Source: a virus
Length of the DNA: 64,000 bases
Strand: one strand, 5' to 3'
Virus record (IMG/VR): IMGVR_UViG_3300027852_000031
Span: 1 to 64,000 of that record
The notes under the pieces are model-generated. The model was not told the origin of the DNA. It saw only the letters and a list, made by a program, of their open reading frames with translations, and ran no database searches. The position numbers and the translations under genes are program-made. Below are positions 32,940-42,097 of the stretch, one piece after another. Positions within the stretch are counted from its first letter, which is position 1; every line of letters starts with the position of its first letter.

Positions 32940-34421
32940 ATGCGAATTTATGATGCTGAAAAAAAAGACGGAATTGATTTCCATGCGAACAAAAATGGAA
33001 GTTCGTCTGCTTTTTTGATTTCCAAAGCCAATATCAAGGATTTAGATAGTTATTTTAGTGAGAAATCTATAGCAGAATTATTAAAAACCACATCAATCAT
33101 TCAAACTGTAGAAGAACTAATTGGACAAGAACAGCCAGATCTCGCCCTGGTTGTCGCAATACTTGTTAGTACTGGGTGGAATCTAAATGATGATATATTT
33201 TTGCCAGACGAAGTATGGCGTGCCAGAAAAACGCCGATACACAAGCCAATGAACGATAATCACGACGAGACACAAATACTAGGCCACATCGTAGATAGTC
33301 GCGTGCTTGATAAGGATGGTGATGAGATAGAATTATCAGATGATGAGTCGCCTCCGAAGGAATTTGATATAGAGGTTGCTGGCGTTCTATATCGCGCTTT
33401 TCCGAAATTGTCTGGTAGGATCAATGATATAATTAAGAAATCCGAATCAGGAGAAATGTTCGTGTCTATGGAAGCCTGGTTCCCAGATTTCGATTATGGG
33501 GTAATAGATCAGGCAACAGGACAAACTAAGATAATTGAACGTACAGAGAAGACCGCTTTTCTGACTAAACATTTAAGGATTTACAACGGAACTGGCCAAT
33601 ATCAGGGATATAAGATTGGTAGAGTTTTAAAGAATATTATTTTTGGAGCGCAAGGATTTGTTGATGAACCAGCAAATCCAGATTCTGTGATTAAAGTTGC
33701 AGCAAAACACGATGCTGCTTCTAGTAATTTTGTGATTGCTAAACTTGATGATCTATTGGAAGGGGGTGTAGACGACATGGATGAGAAACAAATGCAAGAA
33801 CTTCAGAAGAAACTTGAGGAAGCTCAGGCTATTGTGAAGACGAAAGAGGATGAGATAGTTAGTTTAGTTGAGAAGGTTAAAGAGTTTGAAGGCAATGATT
33901 ATGCTAGCCAAATTGCTACTTTGACTACAAAAGTGGAGGAATTGAGTACTGAGATGGTGGAGGCATCTAGTAAGGTTACGTCTGCTGAAGCAGAGAAAGT
34001 TGAACTTCAGACAAAATTGGACGAAACAGTTGCTAGGGCGGAAAAAAGTGAAGTCGAATTAGATGAGATCCGTAAAACCAGTATTGCCAGAGATCGTCTG
34101 GATAAATTGACTAAAGTCAAAGAGATTGAAGACGAAGATGCTACATTGGCAGAACTACGAGACATGACCGAAGATACTTTTGCCATAGTGCTGAAATACG
34201 CAGGTGAAATAGGTACTAAGTCGAATGTAGACAATGACAAAGCTGATGGTCAAGAAGAGGTTTCAGAGCAGGCAGAAGCTGTTTTGGATAAGGCACAAGA
34301 GGAAGAAGGTCCAGACTTTAGTGTTGCTGATACAGGGGCTAAGTCAGATGAATCTGAATGGGTCGCAACAGCAAAGGCACTATGTGGGCGCAAAAACGAC
34401 GAAACCGAAGGGGGTGAATAA
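32940..34421 (+). CDS. putative prohead protease with scaffold domain
   Basis: 493 residues from ATG 32940 (GGGGG upstream). The N-terminal 260 residues contain a protease-like domain: STGWNLNDDIFLPDEVWRAR, then THKP-like IHKPMNDNHDETQILGHIVD with conserved histidines, and EMFVSMEAWFPDF, a pattern seen in capsid maturation proteases. The C-terminal 230 residues are a long acidic coiled coil (EELQKKLEEAQ-type heptads), as expected for an internal scaffold fused to its protease. It directly precedes the decoration and capsid genes. Catalytic residues cannot be fixed by eye. Confidence 0.65.
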   Translation: MRIYDAEKKDGIDFHANKNGSSSAFLISKANIKDLDSYFSEKSIAELLKTTSIIQTVEELIGQEQPDLALVVAILVSTGWNLNDDIFLPDEVWRARKTPIHKPMNDNHDETQILGHIVDSRVLDKDGDEIELSDDESPPKEFDIEVAGVLYRAFPKLSGRINDIIKKSESGEMFVSMEAWFPDFDYGVIDQATGQTKIIERTEKTAFLTKHLRIYNGTGQYQGYKIGRVLKNIIFGAQGFVDEPANPDSVIKVAAKHDAASSNFVIAKLDDLLEGGVDDMDEKQMQELQKKLEEAQAIVKTKEDEIVSLVEKVKEFEGNDYASQIATLTTKVEELSTEMVEASSKVTSAEAEKVELQTKLDETVARAEKSEVELDEIRKTSIARDRLDKLTKVKEIEDEDATLAELRDMTEDTFAIVLKYAGEIGTKSNVDNDKADGQEEVSEQAEAVLDKAQEEEGPDFSVADTGAKSDESEWVATAKALCGRKNDETEGGE

Positions 34422-34423
34422 GC

Positions 34424-34900
34424 ATGGCCTTGAAACCAGACAGAGAGTATAATGAAACAACTGATATCACGAACTTTTGGACTACAATTGCGGCTGAGAA
34501 AGGTGGTGTAGCTAGCGTAGTTACACAGGGTTCTGGTGCAGCTATTGGGTTTACTATTACTGATGATCCAAACGTTGTGGGTTATGTAGCTAATCCGTCC
34601 GGCGCAATTGCTAAGGGCGTTTTGCTACAGGAAGTAAATGAACCTATGAGTGCAACCAGAGATTTTCTCAACTATGAAAGTCTGGAAATTCGTCCTGGCG
34701 ATAAGTGTACTTTAGTAACGAAAGGATTTGTAGTTACTGATATGGTTACTGGTTCCGCACCGACAGCGGGCGCACCAGCATATCTGGCTGCAAGTGGGTA
34801 TGTTAGCGCTACGCAGGCTACGGGTGCTCCACAGGTTGGTCGTTTTGAGACCACACCGGACGCCAATGGGTTTGTTCGGCTTACTGTTGACATAGTATAA
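34424..34900 (+). CDS. putative capsid decoration protein
   Basis: 158 residues with GGGGGTG upstream. Alanine, glycine and threonine-rich beta sequence, for example KGVLLQEVNEPMS, RPGDKCTLVTKGFVVTD and AGAPAYLAASGYVSA, resembles the DUF2190-like or head-decoration proteins encoded immediately before major capsid proteins. They bind the capsid exterior and stabilise the shell. Confidence 0.6.
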   Translation: MALKPDREYNETTDITNFWTTIAAEKGGVASVVTQGSGAAIGFTITDDPNVVGYVANPSGAIAKGVLLQEVNEPMSATRDFLNYESLEIRPGDKCTLVTKGFVVTDMVTGSAPTAGAPAYLAASGYVSATQATGAPQVGRFETTPDANGFVRLTVDIV

Positions 34901-34914
34901 GGGGGTGAAGAAGA

Positions 34915-35940
34915 ATGAGTCGCAAAATTGTGAAACCAACTGCAGGACAAATAGAACTTTTAAAACGCACTGGTTCTCCAAACAAAACTGAAGCTTTGGA
35001 GGCTATGCATTCATTAGCGGAGGCCCTACAGGTTCCTTTGCGTTCCGCGCTGTTGGATGGCGACATCCTAGGTGGAATCTTCGTACCTGAATTGCTAGAT
35101 CCAAGTGCAACCGCAGAGTATCCTCTTGATCTTTTTCAGACAGAACAAGAGGGTGACTATGTTGCTTATATGATTCCGAACGAAGGCGCTTTACCGCAGC
35201 GTACCGTAGTTGGAGATGCCGTTACTGTTCAGACTTATAGTGTTGGTAATGCTATTGATTGGCCACTAAAATATGCCACCTCTGCACGCTGGAGTATTGT
35301 TGCACGTGCCATGGAAGTCCTAGAAGCTGGTTTTGTTCAGAAGATGAACACAGATGGTTGGCGAGTTATTATAGCAGCTGGTGCTGGTCGCACAGATTAT
35401 CTTGGGGGTGCCCCACTGGTTTATGACAGTGCCGCTACTGCCGGTCAGTTTACTAAGAGGCTCGTTTCGTTGATGAAGACTACGATGACACGTTTGGCTG
35501 GTGGAAATAGCGCGTCGATAAATCGTGGACAACTAACGGACTTGTACATTAGCCCAGAGGCTTTGGAAGATATCCGCGAATGGGATCATGATGAAGTAGA
35601 TGATTTAACTCGCAGAGAGATCTTTGAGGCCGGGGAAGATACTGGCCCAATGGCTAGGATTTACGGTGTTAGACTACATCCGCTTGATGAACTAGGTGTT
35701 GGTCAAGAATTCCAGCTATTTTTCGATACACTTGGTCTTTCTATGGGTACTAATGATGAGGAAATTGTTATCGGTATGGATCTATCTAAGAGTGATTCCT
35801 TTGTCATGCCAGTGAAACGTCCTCTGTCAATCTTTGAAGATGATATGCTTCACAGGCGTCAGAAAGCGGGTTTCTATGGATGGCAAGAGCATGGATTCGC
35901 TGCCCTCGACGGACGCAGAGTTATTCTCGGCAGCTTTTAG
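34915..35940 (+). CDS. major capsid protein
   Basis: 341 residues, GGGGGTGAAG upstream. A helical N-terminal part is followed by DILGGIFVPELLDP, then the beta-rich P and A domains of an HK97 fold (EGDYVAYMIPNEGALPQ; IDWPLKYATSARWSIVARAM; LTDLYISPEALEDIRE; QLFFDTLGLSMG). The end (AGFYGWQEHGFAALDGRRVI) matches the aromatic C-terminus common in this protein family. The codon choice is richer in GC than in neighbours, as expected for the most expressed gene. A strong terminator follows. Confidence 0.85.
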   Translation: MSRKIVKPTAGQIELLKRTGSPNKTEALEAMHSLAEALQVPLRSALLDGDILGGIFVPELLDPSATAEYPLDLFQTEQEGDYVAYMIPNEGALPQRTVVGDAVTVQTYSVGNAIDWPLKYATSARWSIVARAMEVLEAGFVQKMNTDGWRVIIAAGAGRTDYLGGAPLVYDSAATAGQFTKRLVSLMKTTMTRLAGGNSASINRGQLTDLYISPEALEDIREWDHDEVDDLTRREIFEAGEDTGPMARIYGVRLHPLDELGVGQEFQLFFDTLGLSMGTNDEEIVIGMDLSKSDSFVMPVKRPLSIFEDDMLHRRQKAGFYGWQEHGFAALDGRRVILGSF

Positions 35941-35961
35941 TAGGTAGTTTCTAACAATAAT

Positions 35962-35992
35962 GGGGCTGACGATATGTCAGCCTCATTTTTTA
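35962..35992 (+). terminator. rho-independent terminator after capsid gene
   Basis: Stem GGGGCTGAC/GTCAGCCTC with loop GATAT, followed by ATTTTTTATT. It sits 22 bases after the capsid stop. Confidence 0.9.
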
Positions 35993-36036
35993 TTAGAACT
36001 AAGAAAATATTTTTTTCTATGAACAAAATAACCATT

Positions 36037-36048
36037 GCGACGTATAAT
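36037..36048 (+). promoter_or_regulatory. promoter-like element before homing endonuclease
   Basis: TGCGACGTATAAT with TATAAT at 36043-36048, 22 bases before the HNH gene. The separate promoter after the terminator makes the inserted gene its own transcription unit. Confidence 0.45.
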
Positions 36049-36069
36049 ATCACAGAAGGAGATTAAGTC

Positions 36070-37323
36070 ATGGCCAAGAAACAAATTGATATCGAGTTGG
36101 CTATTAAGTTATATAAGGGTGAGGGGAGGCCAACTACTGAGGTTGCCCCTATTGTGGGATGTTCTGTACAAACACTGATCAGCCGCTTCAGAGAAAATGA
36201 CGTTGAAATACGCAGCGCTGGAGAATCAAGAGCTAAAGTTGATTTTGACACAATACGACACGAATACGAAGATCTTATGATGTCTACTACGGAAATCGCG
36301 AAGAAACATAATATGAACCCTGTTTCTATTTGGGAAAGATTGTCGAAAAATGGTGTTAAAATGAGAGATCGGAAAGAAATGGTGACAAAAGCGAATCGTA
36401 AAATTTCAGAATCGGAACATCAGATTATTTGCGATCGATACCATACAAACCAAAATGAAAGCTGCGCTGATATAGCCAAGGATTATGGTGTACACAAAAC
36501 CACAATAGCACAAATTTTGAAAAAGCATGGTATTACCCCAGAGCACAATGGTGCAAGGATTAAATCTTACAAGGGTGGTATAACACGACTGCATGATAGG
36601 ATTCGCCATTGTGAGAAATCCGAATTTTGGCGAAAAGCATGCATGGAGAGAGATGACTATAAATGTCGCATTACTGGAAAAACTGGCAAGCTTGAAATTC
36701 ATCATTATCCTGTCAGTTTTTCGAAAGCTTTTAACACATTCTTAAAGCAGTATCCAGAGCTAAATCCGATAGAAGATTGTGATAAATTGTTTGCATTGTC
36801 CCAAGCCTATGAGCCATTTTGGGATATTGACAATGGCATGACAGTAACGGAAGATATGCATAAGAGATTGCATATGCATAATGGGATTGGGGACGAAGAA
36901 CTTTTAGCTTTATATAATAAGGGATGGTCGTGTCAGAAAATTTCTAAGCACTTTGGCAAATCATTATCATTTGTGCGAGCAAGATTCCTGGCTATAGGAC
37001 AAGGCCGAAGATGCGCTGGTTTTTATAGTAAGAATAGATTTGAAATTCCAGAAGATACTAAGTCTGGTGTACTAGAAGCGTATGTTCGTGGTGAAGCAAT
37101 TGGGGCAATATGTAACAGATACGGAATTGCTAGTAGCACTTTATACAAAATTCTGAAAGACAATAATATAACACCAGGTAACAGAAAAAAGTTGGTAGAA
37201 AGTCGAGCAAGACAAGAAAGGGACAGGGTTGTGCATTTAAGAGGTGTCGGGGTAACAATTTCTGAATTGGCTCGAATGTATGAGGTAAGCGAAACAACTA
37301 TCCGCAATATTTTGAAACCATAA
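36070..37323 (+). CDS. HNH homing endonuclease with multiple HTH repeats
   Basis: 417 residues. Three to four helix-turn-helix repeats at the N-terminus (TTEVAPIVGCSVQTLISRF; TTEIAKKHNMNPVSIWERL; CADIAKDYGVHKTTIAQIL) precede a central HNH-like domain (YKCRITGKTGKLEIHHYPVS ... DNGMTVTEDMHKRLHMHN). Three more HTH repeats follow (CQKISKHFGKSLSFVRARF; IGAICNRYGIASSTLYKIL; ISELARMYEVSETTIRNIL). AAGGAG lies 8 bases upstream. It is a free-standing homing endonuclease between capsid and connector genes, with its own promoter. Confidence 0.85.
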   Translation: MAKKQIDIELAIKLYKGEGRPTTEVAPIVGCSVQTLISRFRENDVEIRSAGESRAKVDFDTIRHEYEDLMMSTTEIAKKHNMNPVSIWERLSKNGVKMRDRKEMVTKANRKISESEHQIICDRYHTNQNESCADIAKDYGVHKTTIAQILKKHGITPEHNGARIKSYKGGITRLHDRIRHCEKSEFWRKACMERDDYKCRITGKTGKLEIHHYPVSFSKAFNTFLKQYPELNPIEDCDKLFALSQAYEPFWDIDNGMTVTEDMHKRLHMHNGIGDEELLALYNKGWSCQKISKHFGKSLSFVRARFLAIGQGRRCAGFYSKNRFEIPEDTKSGVLEAYVRGEAIGAICNRYGIASSTLYKILKDNNITPGNRKKLVESRARQERDRVVHLRGVGVTISELARMYEVSETTIRNILKP

Positions 37324-37373
37324 ATTTTGACATATATCTATGTAATATAGTTTCATCATTTTCATGTTGCACC

Positions 37374-37406
37374 AAACCCGTCTGTTGACGGGTTTTATTT
37401 TTTTTC
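37374..37406 (+). terminator. rho-independent terminator
   Basis: Stem AACCCGTC/GACGGGTT with loop TGTT, followed by TTATTTTTTTTTC. It closes the homing endonuclease transcript. Confidence 0.9.
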
Positions 37407-37408
37407 TT

Positions 37409-37418
37409 GGTGTATAAC
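37409..37418 (+). promoter_or_regulatory. GGTGTATAAC promoter element
   Basis: TTGGTGTATAAC with TATAAC at 37413-37418 immediately after the terminator T-tract, only 11 bases before the ATG at 37429. Confidence 0.55.
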
Positions 37419-37428
37419 TTTATAGCTA

Positions 37429-37836
37429 ATGAAAGGTCTTTTTTGGGGTAATATATTGTTATCGGACGACAAAATACAGATTTTATATGGTGAAGGTTTT
37501 AGCTGTGCAGATATAGCTGCCAGGGTCGGATGTAGTGAAACATCAATATATAATCGTCTAAAATTATTGAATACGCCGATGAGAACACGATCAGAAGCCA
37601 ATCAGTTATTCCCAGATTCGATATTTATTGCCCTATACAATATTGGATTATCATCTTCACAAATAGGTAGAATTCTTGGTGTAAATGCATCTACAGTTAC
37701 GAAGCGATTGCACACGCTGAATTTTCCGTTAAGATCCAGGTCTGTTGCATCCGGAATAAGATATACGGAAAAAGAATTCGTTGACAAATTTATGACTACT
37801 GATATGGTAGATCAAATTACGGAACTAATACATTAA
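37429..37836 (+). CDS. helix-turn-helix protein, homing endonuclease remnant
   Basis: 135 residues with two helix-turn-helix repeats (CADIAARVGCSETSIYNRL and SSSQIGRILGVNASTVTKRL) closely resembling the repeats of the upstream HNH endonuclease, but with no nuclease core. It is most likely a remnant or a derived DNA-binding protein. The ATG at 37429 lies so close to the promoter that the mRNA would be nearly leaderless; a TTG at about 37455 after TGGGG is another possible start. Confidence 0.6.
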   Translation: MKGLFWGNILLSDDKIQILYGEGFSCADIAARVGCSETSIYNRLKLLNTPMRTRSEANQLFPDSIFIALYNIGLSSSQIGRILGVNASTVTKRLHTLNFPLRSRSVASGIRYTEKEFVDKFMTTDMVDQITELIH

Positions 37837-37850
37837 TAACGGAGGTTATT

Positions 37851-38201
37851 ATGTCTTTAACTGGACGATCAATTGTAGAATTGGAATTTTATCCAGATGC
37901 ACCACCTGCTGTCGTTGGTGAATTGACCACTGGCAAGACGGTAAATATCGAACTTTGGAAAGACGGAGATCCTGTCATTATTGCGTCTAGCGGTTGCTCA
38001 GAAATCGACTCGACAGGTCAGTATAGTTGGTCAACTGGTAATATTGCCACCATATCAACTACTCGCGAACAATTTCATTGGCGAATGTCTGATGGTTTGG
38101 GTGACGACGACAATGGCGATTTTGTTTTATTTTCTAATGAAGGTCGTGATGGAGGTATGCCCTCTCTGAACGATAAAGCTGATTATATTAAAAGTATTTA
38201 A
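37851..38201 (+). CDS. virion protein module, paralogous to C-terminus of 38816-42079
   Basis: 116 residues, GGAGG 5-6 bases upstream. Its pattern (VNIELWKDGDPVIIASSGC, TGQYSWSTGNI, LNDKADYIKSI) recurs at the C-terminus of the 1087-residue protein two genes downstream (VTIQIWEI...TGRWAWSTSNL...NNQTDYIKRI). This is a small beta-rich domain that may help assembly or attachment in the virion. Function unknown. Confidence 0.6.
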   Translation: MSLTGRSIVELEFYPDAPPAVVGELTTGKTVNIELWKDGDPVIIASSGCSEIDSTGQYSWSTGNIATISTTREQFHWRMSDGLGDDDNGDFVLFSNEGRDGGMPSLNDKADYIKSI

Positions 38202-38220
38202 TATCAATGTGGGAGGTATC

Positions 38221-38766
38221 ATGGCATGGAATGTTGAACTCACATGGATGGTTAGAATTCTCATCGGAGATATTGATAGTCCACAGAAGTATACAGATGA
38301 ATATATTCAACGGGTTATCGTTACTTCTGCGATGATTGTTGACGCGGAAGTATCTTTTGCATACGACTATACATATAATATTGAAGATATTACTATTTCG
38401 CCAGATCCGGTAGAACTTAATGATTCAGTTTTCATAGCCTTGGTTCCTCTGAAAGCAGCATGTCTGATCACACAGGGCGAATTTAAACAGGCGATTGGCC
38501 AGGGTATTAAAGTGAGAGACGGCGACAGTGCTATAGATACAAGCGTTAGTTTTAAGGGGTATAGCGATATATTGAAATATGGTCCCTGTGCATCATATGA
38601 AAGCCTGAAATGGACATTACAAGCGTCCGGTGCAACAACTGGCGGCGGTGTGGGGCAAGCCGTTTTGGGTCCAAACAGGGCTCCCGGACAACGGGGTTTT
38701 AATTCTATTTCATGGTATTATGATCAATTTGCTATTAATCGAACTGGGCGAAGATATAGACCATAG
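38221..38766 (+). CDS. putative head-tail connector
   Basis: 181 residues from ATG 38221 (GGGAGG 5 bases upstream). The N-terminal half is helical (MVRILIGDIDSPQKYTDEYI; VTSAMIVDAEVSFAY; LVPLKAACLITQGEFKQAI), the size and helix pattern of head completion adaptors that extend the portal. The tail is glycine-rich then basic. The call rests mainly on position after the capsid genes. Confidence 0.5.
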   Translation: MAWNVELTWMVRILIGDIDSPQKYTDEYIQRVIVTSAMIVDAEVSFAYDYTYNIEDITISPDPVELNDSVFIALVPLKAACLITQGEFKQAIGQGIKVRDGDSAIDTSVSFKGYSDILKYGPCASYESLKWTLQASGATTGGGVGQAVLGPNRAPGQRGFNSISWYYDQFAINRTGRRYRP

Positions 38767-38815
38767 AATATATTAATTGTAGTTTATTTTACTCAAACAG
38801 ATAGAGGTATGCAAT

Positions 38816-41800
38816 ATGTCAGCTTCTGGAATACTTAGGTCCGATAACGTTATATTTTATCATCCGTTTGATAATTTAACAGAATATACCCAGAATCAAT
38901 CATGGAGCGGTGATGCTGGTTTTACGGCTGGTAAAATAGATGATGCGATATATGCTGCTGCTTCTGATTCGTTTAGCTTTGGGGCAGAACAGAGTGGAGA
39001 GAGTATTAGGCCCAAAACGCTATGTCTTGGTCTTGATGAAAGCAACGTTTTATTTATAGGCGATTTAGACCAAACAGTTGGTACTGTGAGTGGTGATTCA
39101 ATTGTATATTCCCCAGAAGACGGTGTAGCCATAGGTAGTCAAGAAATTTTTGGTACTGTTATGGACTGGGATGGCAGCGATGGCCATGCTGTTATCTTTA
39201 TGCACTATTATGGTCGGACACACCTTCTGACGATAACTGATGGTGGCGATACTATTACTGGAAGTAGCGTGTGGTATCCAGATGGAAGTAATCCAACGAC
39301 ATTCGGTGATGTTGCGACTATAGATTCAACGCACTTTTTAATGGCCACATCAGTATTGGGTGGTACTCGTGCTGTTGTGGCAACACGTACTGGTGGATCA
39401 TTTGCATATGGATCGGCCAATGCTTTTCCGTCTACTGTAGAAATTGCAGCAGTGGAAACTTTTGATTCTTCTAAGGGTATATTCTTATACAACCAGGGAT
39501 CAAACACTGGCGGCGCAATGGTTTGTTCTATTAGTGGAGATACTGTTACTTTTGGAAGTGGTGTTCAGATTTCTAATAGTAATGAATTTGTTATTAGTAC
39601 AACATATAAAGAGTGGGCTAGCTTAACACCAATAGATTCGTCGACAGCGCTAGCACTATGGCAATACAATTCTATAGGTTATGGATCTGTTCTGTCTATT
39701 AGTGGTGAAACCATAACGTCGGGTGCTATTACAACATTTGAGCCAGACACAGGATCTAGATTACAAGAATTACGTGCTGACTATATGGGCGATAACAAAG
39801 TGTGCTTGTCGTATCTTCATCAACCAGGTGCCGTTAATAAGCAGTTTGTTCGCGTAGCGACAGTAAGTGGAACTACGGTTTCATTTGGTGACAAGGTGGA
39901 AGTTGGTGGTAATATTGCAGGTATGGTCAGTCCAAGCATAGCATCGCTTAATTCGACTTCATGTATCGCTGGATTTGAAAGTGCATCGGATATTCAATCG
40001 GCCAAAATAGGCGGTTTGGATCAATTAGCCAATATAGAATCTATATCTGGCACATATCCAACAATGAGTGGTGCAACTCGCATAACAAACGCTATGTGGG
40101 TTAAAAATCCAACGATTGAGTCTACACAAGTCGATATAGATAGGGGCTTGGGTTTTGGGTATAGCGGTTCTGGTGATTTGCAAATAACCATGCCATATAG
40201 TGGATCTGTACATTGGACAGCTAGTGGTGTAGGCAGTACACTCAATGATGGAGAAAGTCATCTTATTATTGTAGACGCAGAACATGAGGCGAGTGGTGTG
40301 TGGCGACTTTCTTTGTCACTTGATGGTGGAAACTGGTCTGATTATGGTACAGGAAGTGGCACGCAACCAATCCCAACAACAGATACTGCTCCCAAATTTG
40401 AGCTATCTAACGGAGAGTCGAATCAGTGGGTGGATGAACTTGTTCTATGGGGTGGAGACAAAACTACTTTCACCAAGTTTACCGACAGAGAGTTGTTCAA
40501 TCTAAATTCTTTGGCTAATTATTACGGCCAACCGATGTACGAATACAGTAACACAGACTTTATACTAGGAACATCTAGTATATCTGGTAATTTATACACA
40601 CAGGCTAGTGCTTATAAGTTGGTAGAAATTGATTTATTTGTAAAGACAATAGAATTTAAGTCTGATGTATTGAATTTGTTTGTTGAGGGATATGGTCCCA
40701 AACCAGCTAGTGGTTCAATATCGTTGGTAATGAATGCACACTCATCATTTGGATCTGATAGCGACCTATATTGGGTTGAAGCCGGAATAGGTAAAATTCG
40801 ATCATCTGGACTCGACGGTGGAGATGCGTCTGATTTAATTACAACCGGTTTGAACCAACCGATGGGAATTTGTTTGGATCTTATTGGCCAAAGAATGTAT
40901 TATTCCGATTACGGAACAGACACGATAAAACGTGCTAATCTCGATGGATCAGCAGAAGAAACTATCGTTACTGGGTTAAGTGTGCCAAGAGAAGTTGTTG
41001 TAGACCCGGATGGTGGCAAAGTGTATTGGGCAGATGGCGGCGCCAACAACATACAACGATCTGATCTTGATGGATCTAATAAGGAGGTTTTAGTTAGTTC
41101 TGTCGAAGGTTTTGGAATCGATATTGATACCACCAATGATAAATTGTATTTTACTTCAGCTGATGCTGCTGGATCTATCCTCAAGTCGGATATGGATGGT
41201 AGTAATGTCGAATATATTATTTCTGGATCACTGTCGTATCCACGCCCACTAGTATTAGATAACGATTCTCAACATATCTATTGGGCTAATTATTATATTG
41301 GAAACCTGGTAGAAATTGTTCGTGCAGATTTCGATGGTGGTAATCAAACAATTATTTTCCCAAGTGGAATGGGATATGCTAACATATATGGTCTAGCAAT
41401 TGATACCATTAATGGCCATTTGTATGTTTCGGACTACCTCAGAGATGATATTACCAGAATTGATCTGGATGGTAGCAACCAAACTATCATTGTGACTAAT
41501 CTTTCAGATCCGCGAGGAATAGCTGTCAATATTGGTTCTCCACCATATGTGGATCTATTCATAGAAGGTATAGATTCGATACAGGTGTCTAGTTCCGGCG
41601 ATTTATTTATTGATAGCTACGATATCGATAACGATAATATAGACCTATACATGAATGGCGAATCAATTTTACCATTCAGTGGCAGTATGCCCCTATTCAC
41701 TGTATCTTCGGGTCCGCCGACATCTGGTGCAGATGTTAGACAAATCGATACGCTATTGAGAACGCCAGATTATTCGCCCCAATTGCTGGGTAGTTTAACA

Positions 41801-42079
41801 AATGCAACAAGCGTAACGATACAAATTTGGGAAATTACTGGTGGACAAAATACCCCATTAACTTTGTCGTCTAGCGACTGTTACCAGATAGGCGATACGG
41901 GTAGATGGGCATGGTCAACATCGAATTTACCACTCACGGAGACCAGACAGCTACAATATCTATATCTTATGACCGCCGACACAAGCGATACATTCTCTGG
42001 ACAATTCTTTATGGATTATCCAGAATCTACAAAATGGATTTATCCAAACAACCAAACGGACTATATCAAGAGAATATAA
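38816..42079 (+). CDS. large modular virion protein with YWTD propeller
   Basis: 1087 residues. Domains in order: (1) about 50-430, repeated blade-like units ending in S-G-x-T/E-x-x-x-G (for example CSISGDTVTFGSG, LSISGETITSG), probably a beta propeller. (2) About 430-570, a concanavalin/LamG-like domain (GESHLIIVDAEHEASG, LSLSLDGGNW). (3) About 660-920, six YWTD-type LDL-receptor class B repeats (RMYYSDYGTDTIKRANLDGS, KVYWADGGANNIQRSDLDGS). (4) Short D-L-F-I-x-G repeats. (5) The C-terminal domain shared with 37851-38201. Probably a host-recognition or decoration fibre. One exact GTCCGATAAC lies at 38839. Confidence 0.65.
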   Translation: MSASGILRSDNVIFYHPFDNLTEYTQNQSWSGDAGFTAGKIDDAIYAAASDSFSFGAEQSGESIRPKTLCLGLDESNVLFIGDLDQTVGTVSGDSIVYSPEDGVAIGSQEIFGTVMDWDGSDGHAVIFMHYYGRTHLLTITDGGDTITGSSVWYPDGSNPTTFGDVATIDSTHFLMATSVLGGTRAVVATRTGGSFAYGSANAFPSTVEIAAVETFDSSKGIFLYNQGSNTGGAMVCSISGDTVTFGSGVQISNSNEFVISTTYKEWASLTPIDSSTALALWQYNSIGYGSVLSISGETITSGAITTFEPDTGSRLQELRADYMGDNKVCLSYLHQPGAVNKQFVRVATVSGTTVSFGDKVEVGGNIAGMVSPSIASLNSTSCIAGFESASDIQSAKIGGLDQLANIESISGTYPTMSGATRITNAMWVKNPTIESTQVDIDRGLGFGYSGSGDLQITMPYSGSVHWTASGVGSTLNDGESHLIIVDAEHEASGVWRLSLSLDGGNWSDYGTGSGTQPIPTTDTAPKFELSNGESNQWVDELVLWGGDKTTFTKFTDRELFNLNSLANYYGQPMYEYSNTDFILGTSSISGNLYTQASAYKLVEIDLFVKTIEFKSDVLNLFVEGYGPKPASGSISLVMNAHSSFGSDSDLYWVEAGIGKIRSSGLDGGDASDLITTGLNQPMGICLDLIGQRMYYSDYGTDTIKRANLDGSAEETIVTGLSVPREVVVDPDGGKVYWADGGANNIQRSDLDGSNKEVLVSSVEGFGIDIDTTNDKLYFTSADAAGSILKSDMDGSNVEYIISGSLSYPRPLVLDNDSQHIYWANYYIGNLVEIVRADFDGGNQTIIFPSGMGYANIYGLAIDTINGHLYVSDYLRDDITRIDLDGSNQTIIVTNLSDPRGIAVNIGSPPYVDLFIEGIDSIQVSSSGDLFIDSYDIDNDNIDLYMNGESILPFSGSMPLFTVSSGPPTSGADVRQIDTLLRTPDYSPQLLGSLTNATSVTIQIWEITGGQNTPLTLSSSDCYQIGDTGRWAWSTSNLPLTETRQLQYLYLMTADTSDTFSGQFFMDYPESTKWIYPNNQTDYIKRI

Positions 42080-42097
42080 TATGAATATGGATGTGTA

